Assembly (NCBI GenBank): GCA_019636385.1
Contig: JAHBXT010000002.1
Span: forward strand, 1,178,001-1,242,000
Reading direction: 5' to 3'
Length of the DNA stretch: 64,000 nt
Source of the DNA: Pirellulaceae bacterium
GTDB lineage: Bacteria > Planctomycetota > Planctomycetia > Pirellulales > Pirellulaceae
Shown here: piece after piece, positions 10,301 to 18,941 of the stretch
Position numbering within the stretch: position 1 is the first letter of the stretch
Layout: the number at the start of each line of letters is the position of its first letter
Position numbers and translations under genes: made by a program
Notes under the pieces: model-generated
The model's database searches: none
What the model saw: the letters and a program-made list of their open reading frames with translations, nothing else
What the model was told of the DNA's origin: nothing

Positions 10301-10965
10301 CAATCCGGAGGCAGATAACTTTCGGGACGCTCGACCTTTTCAATAGCGACCTGCGGGGAGGTAAGCTTGAGCGATGAATCGGTGGCTAGCAACAAGCGCC
10401 CGCTCATAGCCGGCGGCAATCGAAACTTAAAGCTGCGCTGATCGCCAGTAACCGTCGGTGTAAGTTGAAATCCGAACCATCTGGTGGGATTTTCCGCGGA
10501 TGCACTGATGACCAGTGCACCGAGACCGTCAAAGCTCAAATCACGCGACAACTGCAACATTCCATCGGAAATTCCTCGAGCGTCGCGAAGGGCCAGTGAC
10601 ACCTCACCCAACGTAGCAGAATGATTCACTTCTGGCACAAGCCCGCTGAATCGCCAACACGATAATTCTGATGCCACCATTTCACGATTGAGAGTTGCGA
10701 CATAAACCGCCTCGGCGACTCCCGGCGGATCCATCTGTTGTGACAATCTCCGCTGCTGGATCTGTTGCAATCGTGACACCAACTCGGATATCTCGACGGG
10801 CCAATAATCCGACGGAATTCGCTGGCCCTCATCGGATTCTGGCACCAAGACCGCCTCAAGCTCCCAGTCGTCCTGCAGTTCCCGCTGTACCGCTGGTTGT
10901 CCATGCGCAGAATTAGCCAGCACCAACACCAGACAGGCTAGCCAGACGAATGGACTCTGCCTCAT
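4267..10965 (-). CDS. giant exported protein of unknown function (2232 aa), apparent fusion of two modules, C-terminal EF-hand
   Basis: I do not recognise a named family. The start at 10965 overlaps the upstream stop as ATGA and gives a clear signal peptide (MRQSPFVWLACLVLVLANSAHG); a longer reading back to 11331 lies inside the upstream gene. The first half (to about residue 1100) is beta-rich and ends in hydrophobic segments. Around residue 1121 follows a second signal-peptide-like stretch, SLLLACLMLNGLPAHGQ, then another beta-rich half ending in two membrane segments at the C-terminus. No strong independent start exists at the junction. A canonical EF-hand/dockerin-like loop, DMNEDGMLTVAE, lies at DNA 4708-4743. 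It is probably anchored in the membrane with large extracytoplasmic parts. Confidence 0.85.
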   Translation of the reverse strand: MRQSPFVWLACLVLVLANSAHGQPAVQRELQDDWELEAVLVPESDEGQRIPSDYWPVEISELVSRLQQIQQRRLSQQMDPPGVAEAVYVATLNREMVASELSCWRFSGLVPEVNHSATLGEVSLALRDARGISDGMLQLSRDLSFDGLGALVISASAENPTRWFGFQLTPTVTGDQRSFKFRLPPAMSGRLLLATDSSLKLTSPQVAIEKVERPESYLPPDWPASSEPTLVTATEKRVWWLAHLSGVSQFELLVATDSSQPVGVLNHLLRSANCRYMLDHDELRVVSRFVLSSHSAGGTLQLRLDPALRLTDLSRDGETMAWEVVSEPNLLGNIIAIESGSTPGGVIEVQAVASLVSILQPAADSESNSLEAYSMLAGDKLLGLPRIELVNAFIASGTSEVIGLTPHQILDVQSDVEFRLQPSDEAPVGELSGGRQRWAAAWMGNPPGAIVRVGRQKQRWSGMSLIRLEPQLTSVVANVAVQLRGRDLTSNQLRLPIHPGWTVDQMQIMNSDLNGLSIQLLEAGNQPAEIVLNWQKPQMNAECSFQIQAIKMLDTQSPSAAIDFPGIVNWQEGPHAKYYYVANTNRHALRYSTQLTQATVERHELPQWVQSLVPQPVTAIYKDLADAHGLFAFDTLPQDFQAQSKVLVELADESEWNCVTQIDCQPPAAGMDSIDLTLPAGETLSSWKFEWFEGVQQPQSIDATLLEGDSPHSRISFRLTFPRIAGSLVTIRASTSLSTAVRAEGEFPSIALIGIPAASNPVATVCLPQNWTADLAGIDAEVLAAQADLTRDSLGHLAMNSDSASRCTFRVRLNCAGSQRLAIRPVSEPPVKSWIWRAAILHEFDDNGQSRHFVTADVQASGSSVVSLHGPEQWQVVRITIEGQETQSYVWQSGKLELELPATQTANVRCEFIGHQPLTATFSRIALEPVRFDLPVIEQLEQIWFSPNKVLLFGADRDSANDADAEQFIPGRWWQNLFSMEFGSSASEAVVQATTDGDMRPQAGQLMSLSAIGAWDVKESSGSLTKPRMIWIANRHALASFMAATMLLGAVVSWVTARRSWINWWCLLSAWYIGFLVTTGFIAACGQLLVLAHLIGGVARLVETLSVRSQDTAVLNRAIPKVTSLLLACLMLNGLPAHGQETEKSAVGHATEKKVYGLFLPVDQQGQVAGEYAYLPKELRDLLMYAGAQSTDRAAPRYLSVNYGLKIRPGTREAFSQAELTVELRVSASNSSSELLLPFRPSQLRLVGAPQLNGQARLMDARNFRVADGDAGIVFRPDSAGESLISLQFSTRARTVGDRRAAIDVSIPPIANATLRIHSVEQVEQLSVEARGAMQRSFSGDYLVAVGPVQRLQASWTETDRANADEVAEQVTETWLHAEGDQLYAACRVTIDGVNVLPAECDLLIDSDWQPVGTELGDAQLLTTAFSNTTLKRSVRRLRLKEAADSRRVIQLALVRRADISATGFEVPFISLDRVTIKAKNFWWSKGQRSSWVPDTAGAKPILAVDVADWNDWAPAQQRSGFQVLGSAIRVRYQALASEQADYSESTAIYFQSGRTILHWNSVWRQSPDRSNVIRLELPESAQVTLLEVNGRVQESGALVDNRQLVIPARGEGVGQMSTLNLTLELPPLLGEINEVPRIVVHGYPPRAATYRLFRGPELKVSVQPMDSRLAIVSPSQAAWQRSLLHSLDIMLGQFDLPASWLSRLRLPIAVRIDAAPVPSHPIGVLTVDRQGPGWRATVRCGWLAEDSLDFGVFDIPLTLRERLTTSGDGLSFLPHADGKRTYACIPVPPANPEGRREIEFSFPLESSSATRSVIIPKIAVQQGQELALRLALPRHLNGQPLRWRRGESVPERLETIDAHPSDADHQVYELPLRTTQWIWQSETEQQEPAKVAFVWTELQYHGLTNALGTIHYWVVPNGQFVQQFSIPADCQVLGVEVAGRQALWSTGNSQLEVVLQPSYLPVPIRMVVRWQNSSNQLQMFVPRAIGSRLPDEMLLSTTAAMGAQSPPREAVAVDANPLRDAWEAMLLECYSGLEGRESDEMPAELEGWQPWQFGLSGQESIRDEHLQAILANSDMNEDGMLTVAEAWASIAGATATENWGLPKSASHRAAVSGVEFWKLPAWEMNWDFPTQPRPMTRSRSMVVGLLVIAFIPILASLWLGQRMSMLQEHRYWPPWIFLTVLVGVASPFSWITGLVGCLTAWALLSRRFLGGRRTDRRLHRSGKGDRELLSV

Positions 10966-13900
10966 GAATGCACTCCACTGGTTTCGGCCGTTGACGGAAC
11001 TGACGGTGCAGACACGCCCGATGAAGTTCCGCGCGCAGGCCGTGATCCGCTGGGAGAATCGCCCATATCGAACCTGGAAGCGGACCCGGCTGAGAACACG
11101 CTTCTTCGTCGTACTCGATGCTGCATGGACGCACGTGTCAACCACATCAACATCACCAGCCCCAGCGCGACAACCGCAGTCTGGGCAAGTAACACCGATT
11201 GCTCTGGCCAGATCATGGCACTGGTCAAAAGCAATCCCGCTACCAGTACCCAAACGCTGGGTGCTCGAAGAATCGGCAGGTGAAACGTCAATAGCGTCAG
11301 CGTCACTGCAATTAACCCCATGGGCAACCACATCACAAAGCGAGATAAAATCCAGACATCGACTGGCGGCAACTCTCCCTGACAGCTCATCACATAGTTG
11401 TTGGAACTCAATGGCGGTGCAGTTTGAATACCGGCTCCCAGCCAGGCTTCAAAATCTGATTGCCCTAGTTCGTTGGCTCGCGCCCACCAGGCTCCCTGCC
11501 AATGCCATTGCCAATGAGCGGTCAGTTCTGACGGACACCAGCCCAGGTGATAGACGCCCGGAGTAATTACCTGCCAATAAAATCGCTCTTGAGGATCAGA
11601 TTCTAAGACTGACGCACAGGACAAAGGGACTTTCTGAGCCCATGACAGCGATTGGTTCAGCAGATAGAACAGCTCGATCACATGCTCGGCTGCGTCCGGT
11701 ATTGCAACAACGACCTGATTCAAGTTGTAATTGTAAATCGCCTGATCACTTGTTAAAGCCACGCCATCCAAAGCAACCTTGTCGAGCTGGGCTTGATCTG
11801 GAAGCTGCAGAATTAACTCGCCAGCACTCGTTTTCACGCGTGCAACAAATCGATCTCGTCGCAGATCGCCGGCCAACATGGTTTGCAGCCATGTACCTTG
11901 AGTCGTTGTGTAAATGCCACTTGAAACCGCTGGCCGATGCAAGGCGAACGTCACATACCGCTGCCCCCGAGACAATGACTGTATTGCCGATTGGTTGTAG
12001 AATTCATTGGCCAAGCGATGCATTTTGTCTAAATAGCGAATGTCGAACCCGTTACCAGGTCGCAGTTGCCAACTACCACGTGAAGCGGGGCCGGTGACTG
12101 GTACATTCAACTGGGCTACGGGGACCCGCAGTTCAACGACAGAGGCCGTGTCTCGCGAATCCAACTCCGAAGGCTGTGAATCATTGTGGACAACAGTCTG
12201 CCTGGCTCGCTCCACAGTTATGGCTGATTGGATTGTCAGCCGAAAATTTCCGATCAACTCTGGGACACCGGTCAATTCGATTTCGCGCCACCTGGGTTCA
12301 TCCTCTGGAAGGCTGGCAGCAACGCTGTCACTAGTGATAGGCGGATCAACCGACTGCTGCGCTTCAACCGCCAGCTGCGGCAGTTCTTGGTAGGAGACCA
12401 CATACTCTCCCAACGTGACCTGCAATGGCAAGGCATCTTCTCGCACTGATAGCAGGATCTGTTTTAAGGGCCTATGCGCCACCTGCAATGAAAACGTCTG
12501 CGAAATGAGAATCTGGTTTTCACGGGCTTCTAAATCGACCTGCTGATCCACACTGACCCGCTGAGGGAGAAACATTGCCTGCCCAACCCAGCGCAGGGGA
12601 TCTACTCGTCTCTGGAATCGATAGATGTGTTGCCGGCTAACATTTCCCGACAAGAATCGTTGATATTGAGCCGGTAGGGAATCCGGCAACAAACCTGACG
12701 AGGCAGCTAGATCAGGCTGCGTAGAAATCATCTCGTCACTGGTTACAAACAGCCAACCGGATGGTTGCTCAACTACAGATTGATCAACTTCCGATGTACG
12801 CTCCACCAACGGCAGCGAGACATCCACCAGCGAGTTAGACTGACCGTCCCACGCGACGGTCGCCCCGATGCGCAACCAGGTGGCATCGACTGGAAGGCCA
12901 TCGCGGGCCGGTGACTTGCGCAGACCGATTACATAGACGCCATCTTCACGTCGGCGAACTGAAATAGGCTCGGTATCCACCGCATAGGGTTGCGCAGGAT
13001 CAGGTAGCACACAAATGGAGCCTTCATCCACTTGCCAGGCGTTGGCCATTAGCCCGATCTCTGCACTGTCGCCTTCGATTCGACACTCCAACCAGGTCGT
13101 CAATTCAATGCGGTCTTCTAGCAGATGAACGCGATAGAATGGTCGCACGTAGGGCAATTGAGAATGCTTCCGAAAGGACATACTGACTGGTTCTTGCGTT
13201 TGTACGAAAGCAAACCTTAAGCTCTGCCGGCCAAAGTTGTTGTCACCAATCCGATTGTTCTCTAACAATTTGGCGGCGGTACCCGTGTCATAGGTTGCTT
13301 TGACGCTGCCGGGAAAAACGATCTCTAGCGAGCGGCGCTGCCGGTCCGCTCCGGCTAACTGAGGAGCCTGTAGGCCATAGTGTGCGGTACCGTCAGATAC
13401 TTGGGCACCCTGTGGCAACCACCTCCAAGACAATTTCAGATTCTCGATAGATGGCAGCGCCGACGTATCTGCATTCTCAATCTCTAGTACTTCAATTTTT
13501 GCGTCATCTGCCGTCGCGGTCGGAGTGTCACCTGTCGCGGGATCGGCAGTCCCTGGGCCGGACGCTGTCGCCGGAACGCCGGCCGTGTCTAGTTGCGCCG
13601 GCACGACGCGCACCGTTAGTCGCAAACGATCCCATTCCGAATCTGGCAGATCGCTCCATTGACCCCCGGGCGGTAGCGCCAGGGAAATCTTGTGACCGGG
13701 GTGCGTTCCACGCCAACGTAAGGCTATGGTTGTCGTGCCAGACCAGAATTGCTCGGCATCAATCGGATCAAACGCTTCCATCACGGTGTCACAATCAGCT
13801 TCTATCGCCCCGATTTCCGGGTGCGTTTGTGCTTTGCGCCACGTCAGCGAAAAGCCTCCACCTCGCGAACGGATTTGCAGGTGTATGCCGCCTTCATCGG

Positions 13901-14648
13901 TCGATTGCTGAACAATCAAGTCGTCTCCACGCACTCGAAAGTCATTTGAATCGAGTGGCAGGTGAACTTGGATCGTACACAGCGCGACTGGCAGGTCGAG
14001 CGCAAGCTCACTTCGCTCCCTTGACTGTTCAACCGGCGACTTGCCGAAAAGCTTCAGACGATGGCGACCAGATTGCGAGGCCAGCACCAGCCATTGATAT
14101 CCATCCTCTGTTGGCAACAGTCGCTGTTGAGCCACTTCGTCAGGAGTTACAGACTCAAACTCAGCCGGTTGCACCAGTTGCAAACGCTTCAGTCCAATAT
14201 TAAATCGCTGGACGGCTTTGGACGCTGGCGACTGTACCTCCAAAGCAGCTTGCACTGAAGCAATCGCCTGGCTGACGGTTACACTAAGGTCGACAGTGCT
14301 AACCAACGCCGGCATTTGTCCTGCCTCGCGATACACACGTTCCAATTCTCGCAATTCTTCCAAGGTGTAGTGCGTAAGCGGGCGACCGTCCTTGCTCTGA
14401 ATCCAAATACGCTGCTGAGGTTGAATCAGTCCCTCTTTGAGCAAGACACCTGGTTCAGCGCCAGAGTCCAATGGTTCCTGCCCGTTCGCGGCAGCGCTTA
14501 GGCCAATCCACAAAAAGCCAGCCACAGCGGACAGCCGGAGCCACCACGGCAAACGGCTCCGATAGAGCGCAGGACAATTCCTCACATAACTCCGTACGGA
14601 GTCGCAGAGGGATACTGTCCCAACTCGAATTGGGTTTGGATGGCCCAT
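10962..14648 (-). CDS. large exported membrane-anchored protein of unknown function (1228 aa)
   Basis: First gene of a coupled pair; its TGA overlaps the ATG of the 2232-aa protein. The N-terminus has a basic stretch followed by a hydrophobic signal (LRLSAVAGFLWIGLSAAANG, about residues 37-56). An internal start nearer this signal is possible, because the ATG at 14648 has only a weak ribosome site. The body is beta-rich with many WxxV/GxxL strands, and a TGTADPATGDT-type linker lies near residue 370. Two to three membrane segments follow at about 1100-1175, then a roughly 50-residue Ser/Arg-rich tail. This is the same layout as each half of the downstream protein. Function unknown; a joint cell-envelope role is inference. 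Confidence 0.85.
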   Translation of the reverse strand: MGHPNPIRVGTVSLCDSVRSYVRNCPALYRSRLPWWLRLSAVAGFLWIGLSAAANGQEPLDSGAEPGVLLKEGLIQPQQRIWIQSKDGRPLTHYTLEELRELERVYREAGQMPALVSTVDLSVTVSQAIASVQAALEVQSPASKAVQRFNIGLKRLQLVQPAEFESVTPDEVAQQRLLPTEDGYQWLVLASQSGRHRLKLFGKSPVEQSRERSELALDLPVALCTIQVHLPLDSNDFRVRGDDLIVQQSTDEGGIHLQIRSRGGGFSLTWRKAQTHPEIGAIEADCDTVMEAFDPIDAEQFWSGTTTIALRWRGTHPGHKISLALPPGGQWSDLPDSEWDRLRLTVRVVPAQLDTAGVPATASGPGTADPATGDTPTATADDAKIEVLEIENADTSALPSIENLKLSWRWLPQGAQVSDGTAHYGLQAPQLAGADRQRRSLEIVFPGSVKATYDTGTAAKLLENNRIGDNNFGRQSLRFAFVQTQEPVSMSFRKHSQLPYVRPFYRVHLLEDRIELTTWLECRIEGDSAEIGLMANAWQVDEGSICVLPDPAQPYAVDTEPISVRRREDGVYVIGLRKSPARDGLPVDATWLRIGATVAWDGQSNSLVDVSLPLVERTSEVDQSVVEQPSGWLFVTSDEMISTQPDLAASSGLLPDSLPAQYQRFLSGNVSRQHIYRFQRRVDPLRWVGQAMFLPQRVSVDQQVDLEARENQILISQTFSLQVAHRPLKQILLSVREDALPLQVTLGEYVVSYQELPQLAVEAQQSVDPPITSDSVAASLPEDEPRWREIELTGVPELIGNFRLTIQSAITVERARQTVVHNDSQPSELDSRDTASVVELRVPVAQLNVPVTGPASRGSWQLRPGNGFDIRYLDKMHRLANEFYNQSAIQSLSRGQRYVTFALHRPAVSSGIYTTTQGTWLQTMLAGDLRRDRFVARVKTSAGELILQLPDQAQLDKVALDGVALTSDQAIYNYNLNQVVVAIPDAAEHVIELFYLLNQSLSWAQKVPLSCASVLESDPQERFYWQVITPGVYHLGWCPSELTAHWQWHWQGAWWARANELGQSDFEAWLGAGIQTAPPLSSNNYVMSCQGELPPVDVWILSRFVMWLPMGLIAVTLTLLTFHLPILRAPSVWVLVAGLLLTSAMIWPEQSVLLAQTAVVALGLVMLMWLTRASMQHRVRRRSVFSAGSASRFDMGDSPSGSRPARGTSSGVSAPSVPSTAETSGVHS

Positions 14649-14976
14649 CCACTGAGGCTCAAGGAAGGCGGATGAAAAGTCGTGATTGGCACGCAGAGCA
14701 TCAATGCTCTAAGCTTATCCATTTTACGTAATCCACAAGCTTTTTTGAACTGGTGGCTGCCTCAGGTTGATCACGGATTGAAAAGCACAGGCGTCAGAAG
14801 CCACATAATCGGAACTTAAAGCAGCCTCAGGCGGTGGCCATGGGACTTCAAGCTGGGAAGTTTGCGTTGCCGCTACCATCCATGAAAACCATGATTGACT
14901 GATCGAACAGAATCTGCCGATGGTGTCTCAGGTAAACAGTGCGCGGTTTGGGCCGACTAATTGAGCGACAAGACAA
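14649..14976. other. intergenic, no gene seen
   Basis: Divergent spacer between the giant-protein operon (minus) and a small hypothetical gene (plus). I see no RNA gene, repeat or convincing ORF; promoters for both directions are expected here but none stands out. Confidence 0.5.
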
Positions 14977-15309
14977 ATGAATTTGGCAGAAAATTCAGAT
15001 CGTGCAGCATTGACGCAATCCGCCGTGGAACGCGTCCGACAAGCGGTTATCGGTAAGCTGGAAAGACTTGCTGGGCGCGCCCCGGATCTGGTTCATGAAA
15101 CTATCTTAATTCGCAACGGACTATTTTGCGGTCGCCGTTTCCAGTGGGAAGGCTATCAGGTCATCTGGTTCCTAGAAGAGGATCAGGTCAAGTTTATCGG
15201 CCCTTGTGGAAACATTCTGAATACAACGGCAGTTGCTCCTCTCGTGCAGTCTCATGACCAGCACAATTCTCTCCAGTCATATCAGCTTGATCATCGAAAC
15301 GCTGCGTAG
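14977..15309 (+). CDS. small hypothetical protein (110 aa)
   Basis: Not recognised. The protein begins with an amphipathic helix-like stretch (VERVRQAVIGKLERLAG), followed by a compact alternating segment (ILIRNGLFCGRRFQWEG, then YQVIWFLEEDQVKFIGP), which looks like a folded alpha/beta cytoplasmic domain. No signal peptide or metal motif is seen. There is no strong ribosome site before the ATG. It precedes the TPR lipoprotein by 231 bp on the same strand. I judge it a real gene from amino-acid pattern and lack of a better competing frame. Confidence 0.55.
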   Translation: MNLAENSDRAALTQSAVERVRQAVIGKLERLAGRAPDLVHETILIRNGLFCGRRFQWEGYQVIWFLEEDQVKFIGPCGNILNTTAVAPLVQSHDQHNSLQSYQLDHRNAA

Positions 15310-15540
15310 TGAACTGCAGATTGCTTTCTGCACAAATCGCTACGCGCATCTTCAATGCTGCTAATCGTCGCGCACTCAATGCCGCCATCTCGCCGCGAGA
15401 ATTCAGGCTGCGTTTTGGCAACTTGTAGCGAATCAGCTAATGTTGCCGTAGCGTTTGTGACGAGATTGTCGGTTGGAGGGACAAGGGCGCTCGCAGCCGA
15501 GCCACCCGCATCCGAAGTACCAGCGCTAGGAGTTCATGCT

Positions 15541-16623
15541 GTGTTTCAAAAGCTAACCAAAATATCATCGTCGCAAGCATTGCTGTTGGCATTTGCTTGC
15601 ACCGTCAGCTCGACGGGCTGCACCTCACTTAGCTCGCCTCGCAGTTGGTTTGGTGGCACCGCTTCAACACCAGCGCAGCCGGCGACATCCTCGCTTGCAA
15701 ATTCTGCGACCGGCATGACCGCGCAATTCAAGTCGATGGGAACGGCTATGAGCAGCGCCATGGGCAAAGCCAAAAATGCAGTAGTGTCGACCTTTAGCAC
15801 GAAGACCGTCGAGAACGTTGATCCTGAAACTAGCCTGGCGCACATGCCATCAAACTTGGGAGCCGAGATTTGGGTCACCAATGGTCAGATTTTTGAAATG
15901 AAAGGCAACTTCAACGCCGCGTTGGATAACTACACCAAAGCCCTGGAGAAGGAGCCGAATAATCTGGCTGCCTTGCAGAGCACAGCGCGCTTGTACATGC
16001 GTCAAGAACAGTTTGCATCAGCCATCGACTTCTATCAACGCGCTGCACAAGCCTCACCGACCGCTGAGAACTACGCCGAGTTGGCCGATGCCTTGCACAG
16101 AGCCGGCAAACTTCCGGAAGCTCAGGCATCTATTCAAAAGGCAATTTCACTTGACCCCACATCGACGCGTTATCGCAGTAGCATGGCGGGCATGTTGATC
16201 GCTGTGGGGCGATCGGAGGAAGCCGTCAAGCAGTTGGAACAGGTAATGCCGCCTGCCTTGGCGCACTACAACGTCGCTCATCTGCAAGCCAGCAACAAGA
16301 ATCCGGCAGCGGCTCAGCAGCATCTCCAACTAGCTTTGCAACTAGATCCAAACCTTCAGCCCGCACGGGAATTGATGGCCAAGATAACCCAAAATCCAAC
16401 GGCGCAGACAGCCATGGCTGCGTATGGCACTGCGAACCATATTTACCGAACCGCCCAAGCCAGCCTGAACAATTCTGCGGTTTCGGCGGGGCCAACTGTG
16501 GTCGGCACCCACGCAACGCAGCAGACAGGCCTGACCGCCAATCATTTGCCGCCACCGCCATCGGCCAGTCCTGCTGGTCAGATCAGTGTCCCGCCGTTGC
16601 CGGCGCTTCCGCCAAACTTCTAA
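15541..16623 (+). CDS. TPR-repeat protein, probable lipoprotein
   Basis: The 360-aa reading starts at GTG (15541) with TAGGAG eight bases upstream. This decides the start over the long in-frame extension back to 15355, whose residues look non-coding. A hydrophobic stretch (ALLLAFACTVSSTGC) followed by Cys resembles a lipobox, though its -3 residue is not ideal. A Ser/Thr/Ala-rich linker precedes at least four TPR units (GNFNAALDNYTKALEKEP and following) over about residues 118-270. A Pro/Ala-rich tail ends in PPLPALPPNF. TPRs mediate protein-protein contacts, so a scaffold or assembly role at the envelope is likely. The partner is not evident from neighbours. Confidence 0.82.
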   Translation: MFQKLTKISSSQALLLAFACTVSSTGCTSLSSPRSWFGGTASTPAQPATSSLANSATGMTAQFKSMGTAMSSAMGKAKNAVVSTFSTKTVENVDPETSLAHMPSNLGAEIWVTNGQIFEMKGNFNAALDNYTKALEKEPNNLAALQSTARLYMRQEQFASAIDFYQRAAQASPTAENYAELADALHRAGKLPEAQASIQKAISLDPTSTRYRSSMAGMLIAVGRSEEAVKQLEQVMPPALAHYNVAHLQASNKNPAAAQQHLQLALQLDPNLQPARELMAKITQNPTAQTAMAAYGTANHIYRTAQASLNNSAVSAGPTVVGTHATQQTGLTANHLPPPPSASPAGQISVPPLPALPPNF

Positions 16624-16725
16624 CCAGTCTCACCCGGTCCATCGGGCAGCCAGCGTTCAGCGCACCGCCTGAATGGGCTGCGTAGTGGTGCCTGCACTCG
16701 ATGCACTTTGGCCGTGTGACTTGAG

Positions 16726-18624
16726 TTACTTGTGATGCGTGTCCATGCCAAGTTGCGACATCTTGCGATAGAGGTTTGAACGGTGCATGCCGAGCTGCTT
16801 GGCTGCCTGTGCTAGGTTCCCCGCTGAAGCCTCAATATGCCGCTGGATATACTGCCGCTGAAATACTTCAGTAGCATCTGTTAGCGGCATATTCGTGGGG
16901 ACGGTCCCCACATCGCTTGACGATCCAGGAGCCAGCACGAATGCCAAGTCGGTTTCCTCAACGATATCGCCGCCGACAAGGTAGGTGACGCGCTCCATCA
17001 AATTACGCAGCTCGCGAACGTTTCCCGGCCATGAATGCAATCGCAGACGACGTTGCGCTGATGGTGCTAAGGCGAGCGGCCGGCGACCAATCTGGTGCGC
17101 AAACTGCAGCAAGAAATGCTCAGCCAGCACGACCACGTCATCTCCGCGCTCACGCAGCGGCGGCAATTGCAGCGTGACCACGTTCAAACGAAAGTATAAA
17201 TCTTCGCGAAAACGCTTCTCGCGAACGAGCTTGGCCAAATCTTGGTTGGTGGCCGCGACCACGCGAACGTCCGTATGAATTGGCCGCTCGCCACCAACAC
17301 GTGTCACCAACTTTTCCTCAAGCACCCGCAACAGCTTCGCCTGTCCGCTCAAACTCAATTCGCCTATTTCGTCCAGCAGCAATGTGCCACCAGATGCTAA
17401 CTCAAATTTCCCCGCGCGATCTTGAACGGCATCCGTAAAAGCACCTTTGACGTGTCCGAACAGCTCGCTTTCAATCAGCGTCTCGGCGATAGCTGCGCAA
17501 TTAACCGCCACAAATGGTTGGTCCCGACGACGACTTTGTAAATGCAATCCGCGAGCGACGACCTCTTTCCCGGTTCCATTTTCGCCGAGGATCAGCACAG
17601 ACAGTTCGGTGGCTGACACGCGGCTGACTGTATCCCGTAACGCCACAATCTGTGGACACTCCCCGACCAATTCAACTGCGCCGCCGGCCAATCGCACTAA
17701 GCGTTCACGCGACTCAATCAGATTGGCGATTCGCTGCAGATTCTCGACCGCCGTTGCAGCATGCCGTGCCAGTTCGGTCAAAAAACTTTGATCATTCTCA
17801 GAGAATTCGCCGCAGCGGTGATTGAGTACCTCGAAAACTCCCAGCGGCCGATTCTTGCGATCCAGCAGAGGTACGGCTAGCAATGATCGAGTTGGATAGC
17901 CAAGCTTTTCGCCGACCTGGGAATTGATTTCAGTTTGATTCTGCGTTTGATCCCAACGCCGCGGACGACTATTACGCAGGACATCGCCCGCAATTCCCTG
18001 GTCGTCGCGGATTCGGAGCCTTTCTCCGGAAACGCCCAATGCAGGATACCCAACCAACTCGCCGCGCGGTTTGTCCCACAAAAAAATGCTGGCTCGGTCG
18101 CCTTCGAGCACACGAGCCGCAGCTTGGGCCATCGAACTGAGCAAATCAGTCAAATCTTGATTCTGCTGCCAACGTCCTGCTAACTCCAGCAGCACCTCCA
18201 ATTGTCGCCTGCGCACCTCAAGAGCTACATGCCGACTGGCGATTTCAATTCCGGAACGCAACAAATATCCCAGGGCTGCGGCCTCACTCAAGGCGACCGC
18301 GCTGTGGGGGCTGACCAGCAATACTTCGGCGGGCAAAGATCGTCCAGTGATTGGAATCGCCATCCAGCCGCCGCCTTGCGCGATTTCCGATTCATCTCCA
18401 GCGGTAGCGGCCAAGTCGATCGGCAACTGCGCCAACGCATCAGACTTGCCTGCCACCGCCCAGTGAGCCTCTTGTTGATGGACCCAGGCTATGCGCGTTG
18501 AAGGAAAATGTAGTTGCAAGGCCGACAGGGCAAGTTCTCGAAAGTGGTCCACGCTCGCGCATCTACCGACCGCCGTCAACAGTTCGCTAGCAATCATGCA
18601 GTCGTTGTCGTTTTTGGAATGCAT
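16726..18624 (-). CDS. GAF-domain sigma-54-dependent transcriptional activator (bEBP)
   Basis: Activates sigma-54 promoters by ATP hydrolysis. The N-terminal 300 residues hold one or two GAF-like sensor domains; the second spans about 155-300. The AAA+ domain follows, with Walker A GENGTGKE (347-354), sigma-54 contact loop GAFTDA (394-399, a common variant of GAFTGA), Walker B GGTLLLDEIGE (412-422) and arginine-finger region FREDLYFRL (472-480). A Fis-type helix-turn-helix lies at about 604-625. No receiver domain is present, so the signal is probably a small ligand or redox state sensed by GAF. A second Met at 18597 is an alternative start. Targets are not evident. Confidence 0.93.
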   Translation of the reverse strand: MHSKNDNDCMIASELLTAVGRCASVDHFRELALSALQLHFPSTRIAWVHQQEAHWAVAGKSDALAQLPIDLAATAGDESEIAQGGGWMAIPITGRSLPAEVLLVSPHSAVALSEAAALGYLLRSGIEIASRHVALEVRRRQLEVLLELAGRWQQNQDLTDLLSSMAQAAARVLEGDRASIFLWDKPRGELVGYPALGVSGERLRIRDDQGIAGDVLRNSRPRRWDQTQNQTEINSQVGEKLGYPTRSLLAVPLLDRKNRPLGVFEVLNHRCGEFSENDQSFLTELARHAATAVENLQRIANLIESRERLVRLAGGAVELVGECPQIVALRDTVSRVSATELSVLILGENGTGKEVVARGLHLQSRRRDQPFVAVNCAAIAETLIESELFGHVKGAFTDAVQDRAGKFELASGGTLLLDEIGELSLSGQAKLLRVLEEKLVTRVGGERPIHTDVRVVAATNQDLAKLVREKRFREDLYFRLNVVTLQLPPLRERGDDVVVLAEHFLLQFAHQIGRRPLALAPSAQRRLRLHSWPGNVRELRNLMERVTYLVGGDIVEETDLAFVLAPGSSSDVGTVPTNMPLTDATEVFQRQYIQRHIEASAGNLAQAAKQLGMHRSNLYRKMSQLGMDTHHK

Positions 18625-18941
18625 GGCCAGCGTTTTTCATTTTGTTCGGCAATAGTCCGGGTGATGCCAGCGGTAACTGTGCAGCAGTGGCCGCGTTACC
18701 CCAAGTGGATCAGCACGGCACAGGAGCTTCAGATGCGAATAGTTCGGCAGGCGTTGCTCCACCGCTGCCGGTGTCGTACCTGCATAGCAACCCCCACGAA
18801 AATGATGCGGGAAAAAAACTGCTGCACGTAGTGTACCCTAGCCCACCTGTGGCTTACAACTGGCAATGCGAAGAAGACTGCGAAGCTTTGGTACAGCCCA
18901 CGACGTTGCCAATCCATGCGGATTGGCCAGAATCCCGTCGG

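Noticed and set aside
10966..11331. N-terminal extension of the 2232-aa protein
   Set aside because: This part lies inside the upstream gene in another frame, and the ATG at 10965 gives a signal peptide and an ATGA overlap.
15355..15540. N-terminal extension of the TPR lipoprotein
   Set aside because: TAGGAG is placed for the GTG at 15541, which precedes the lipoprotein signal; the upstream residues look non-coding.
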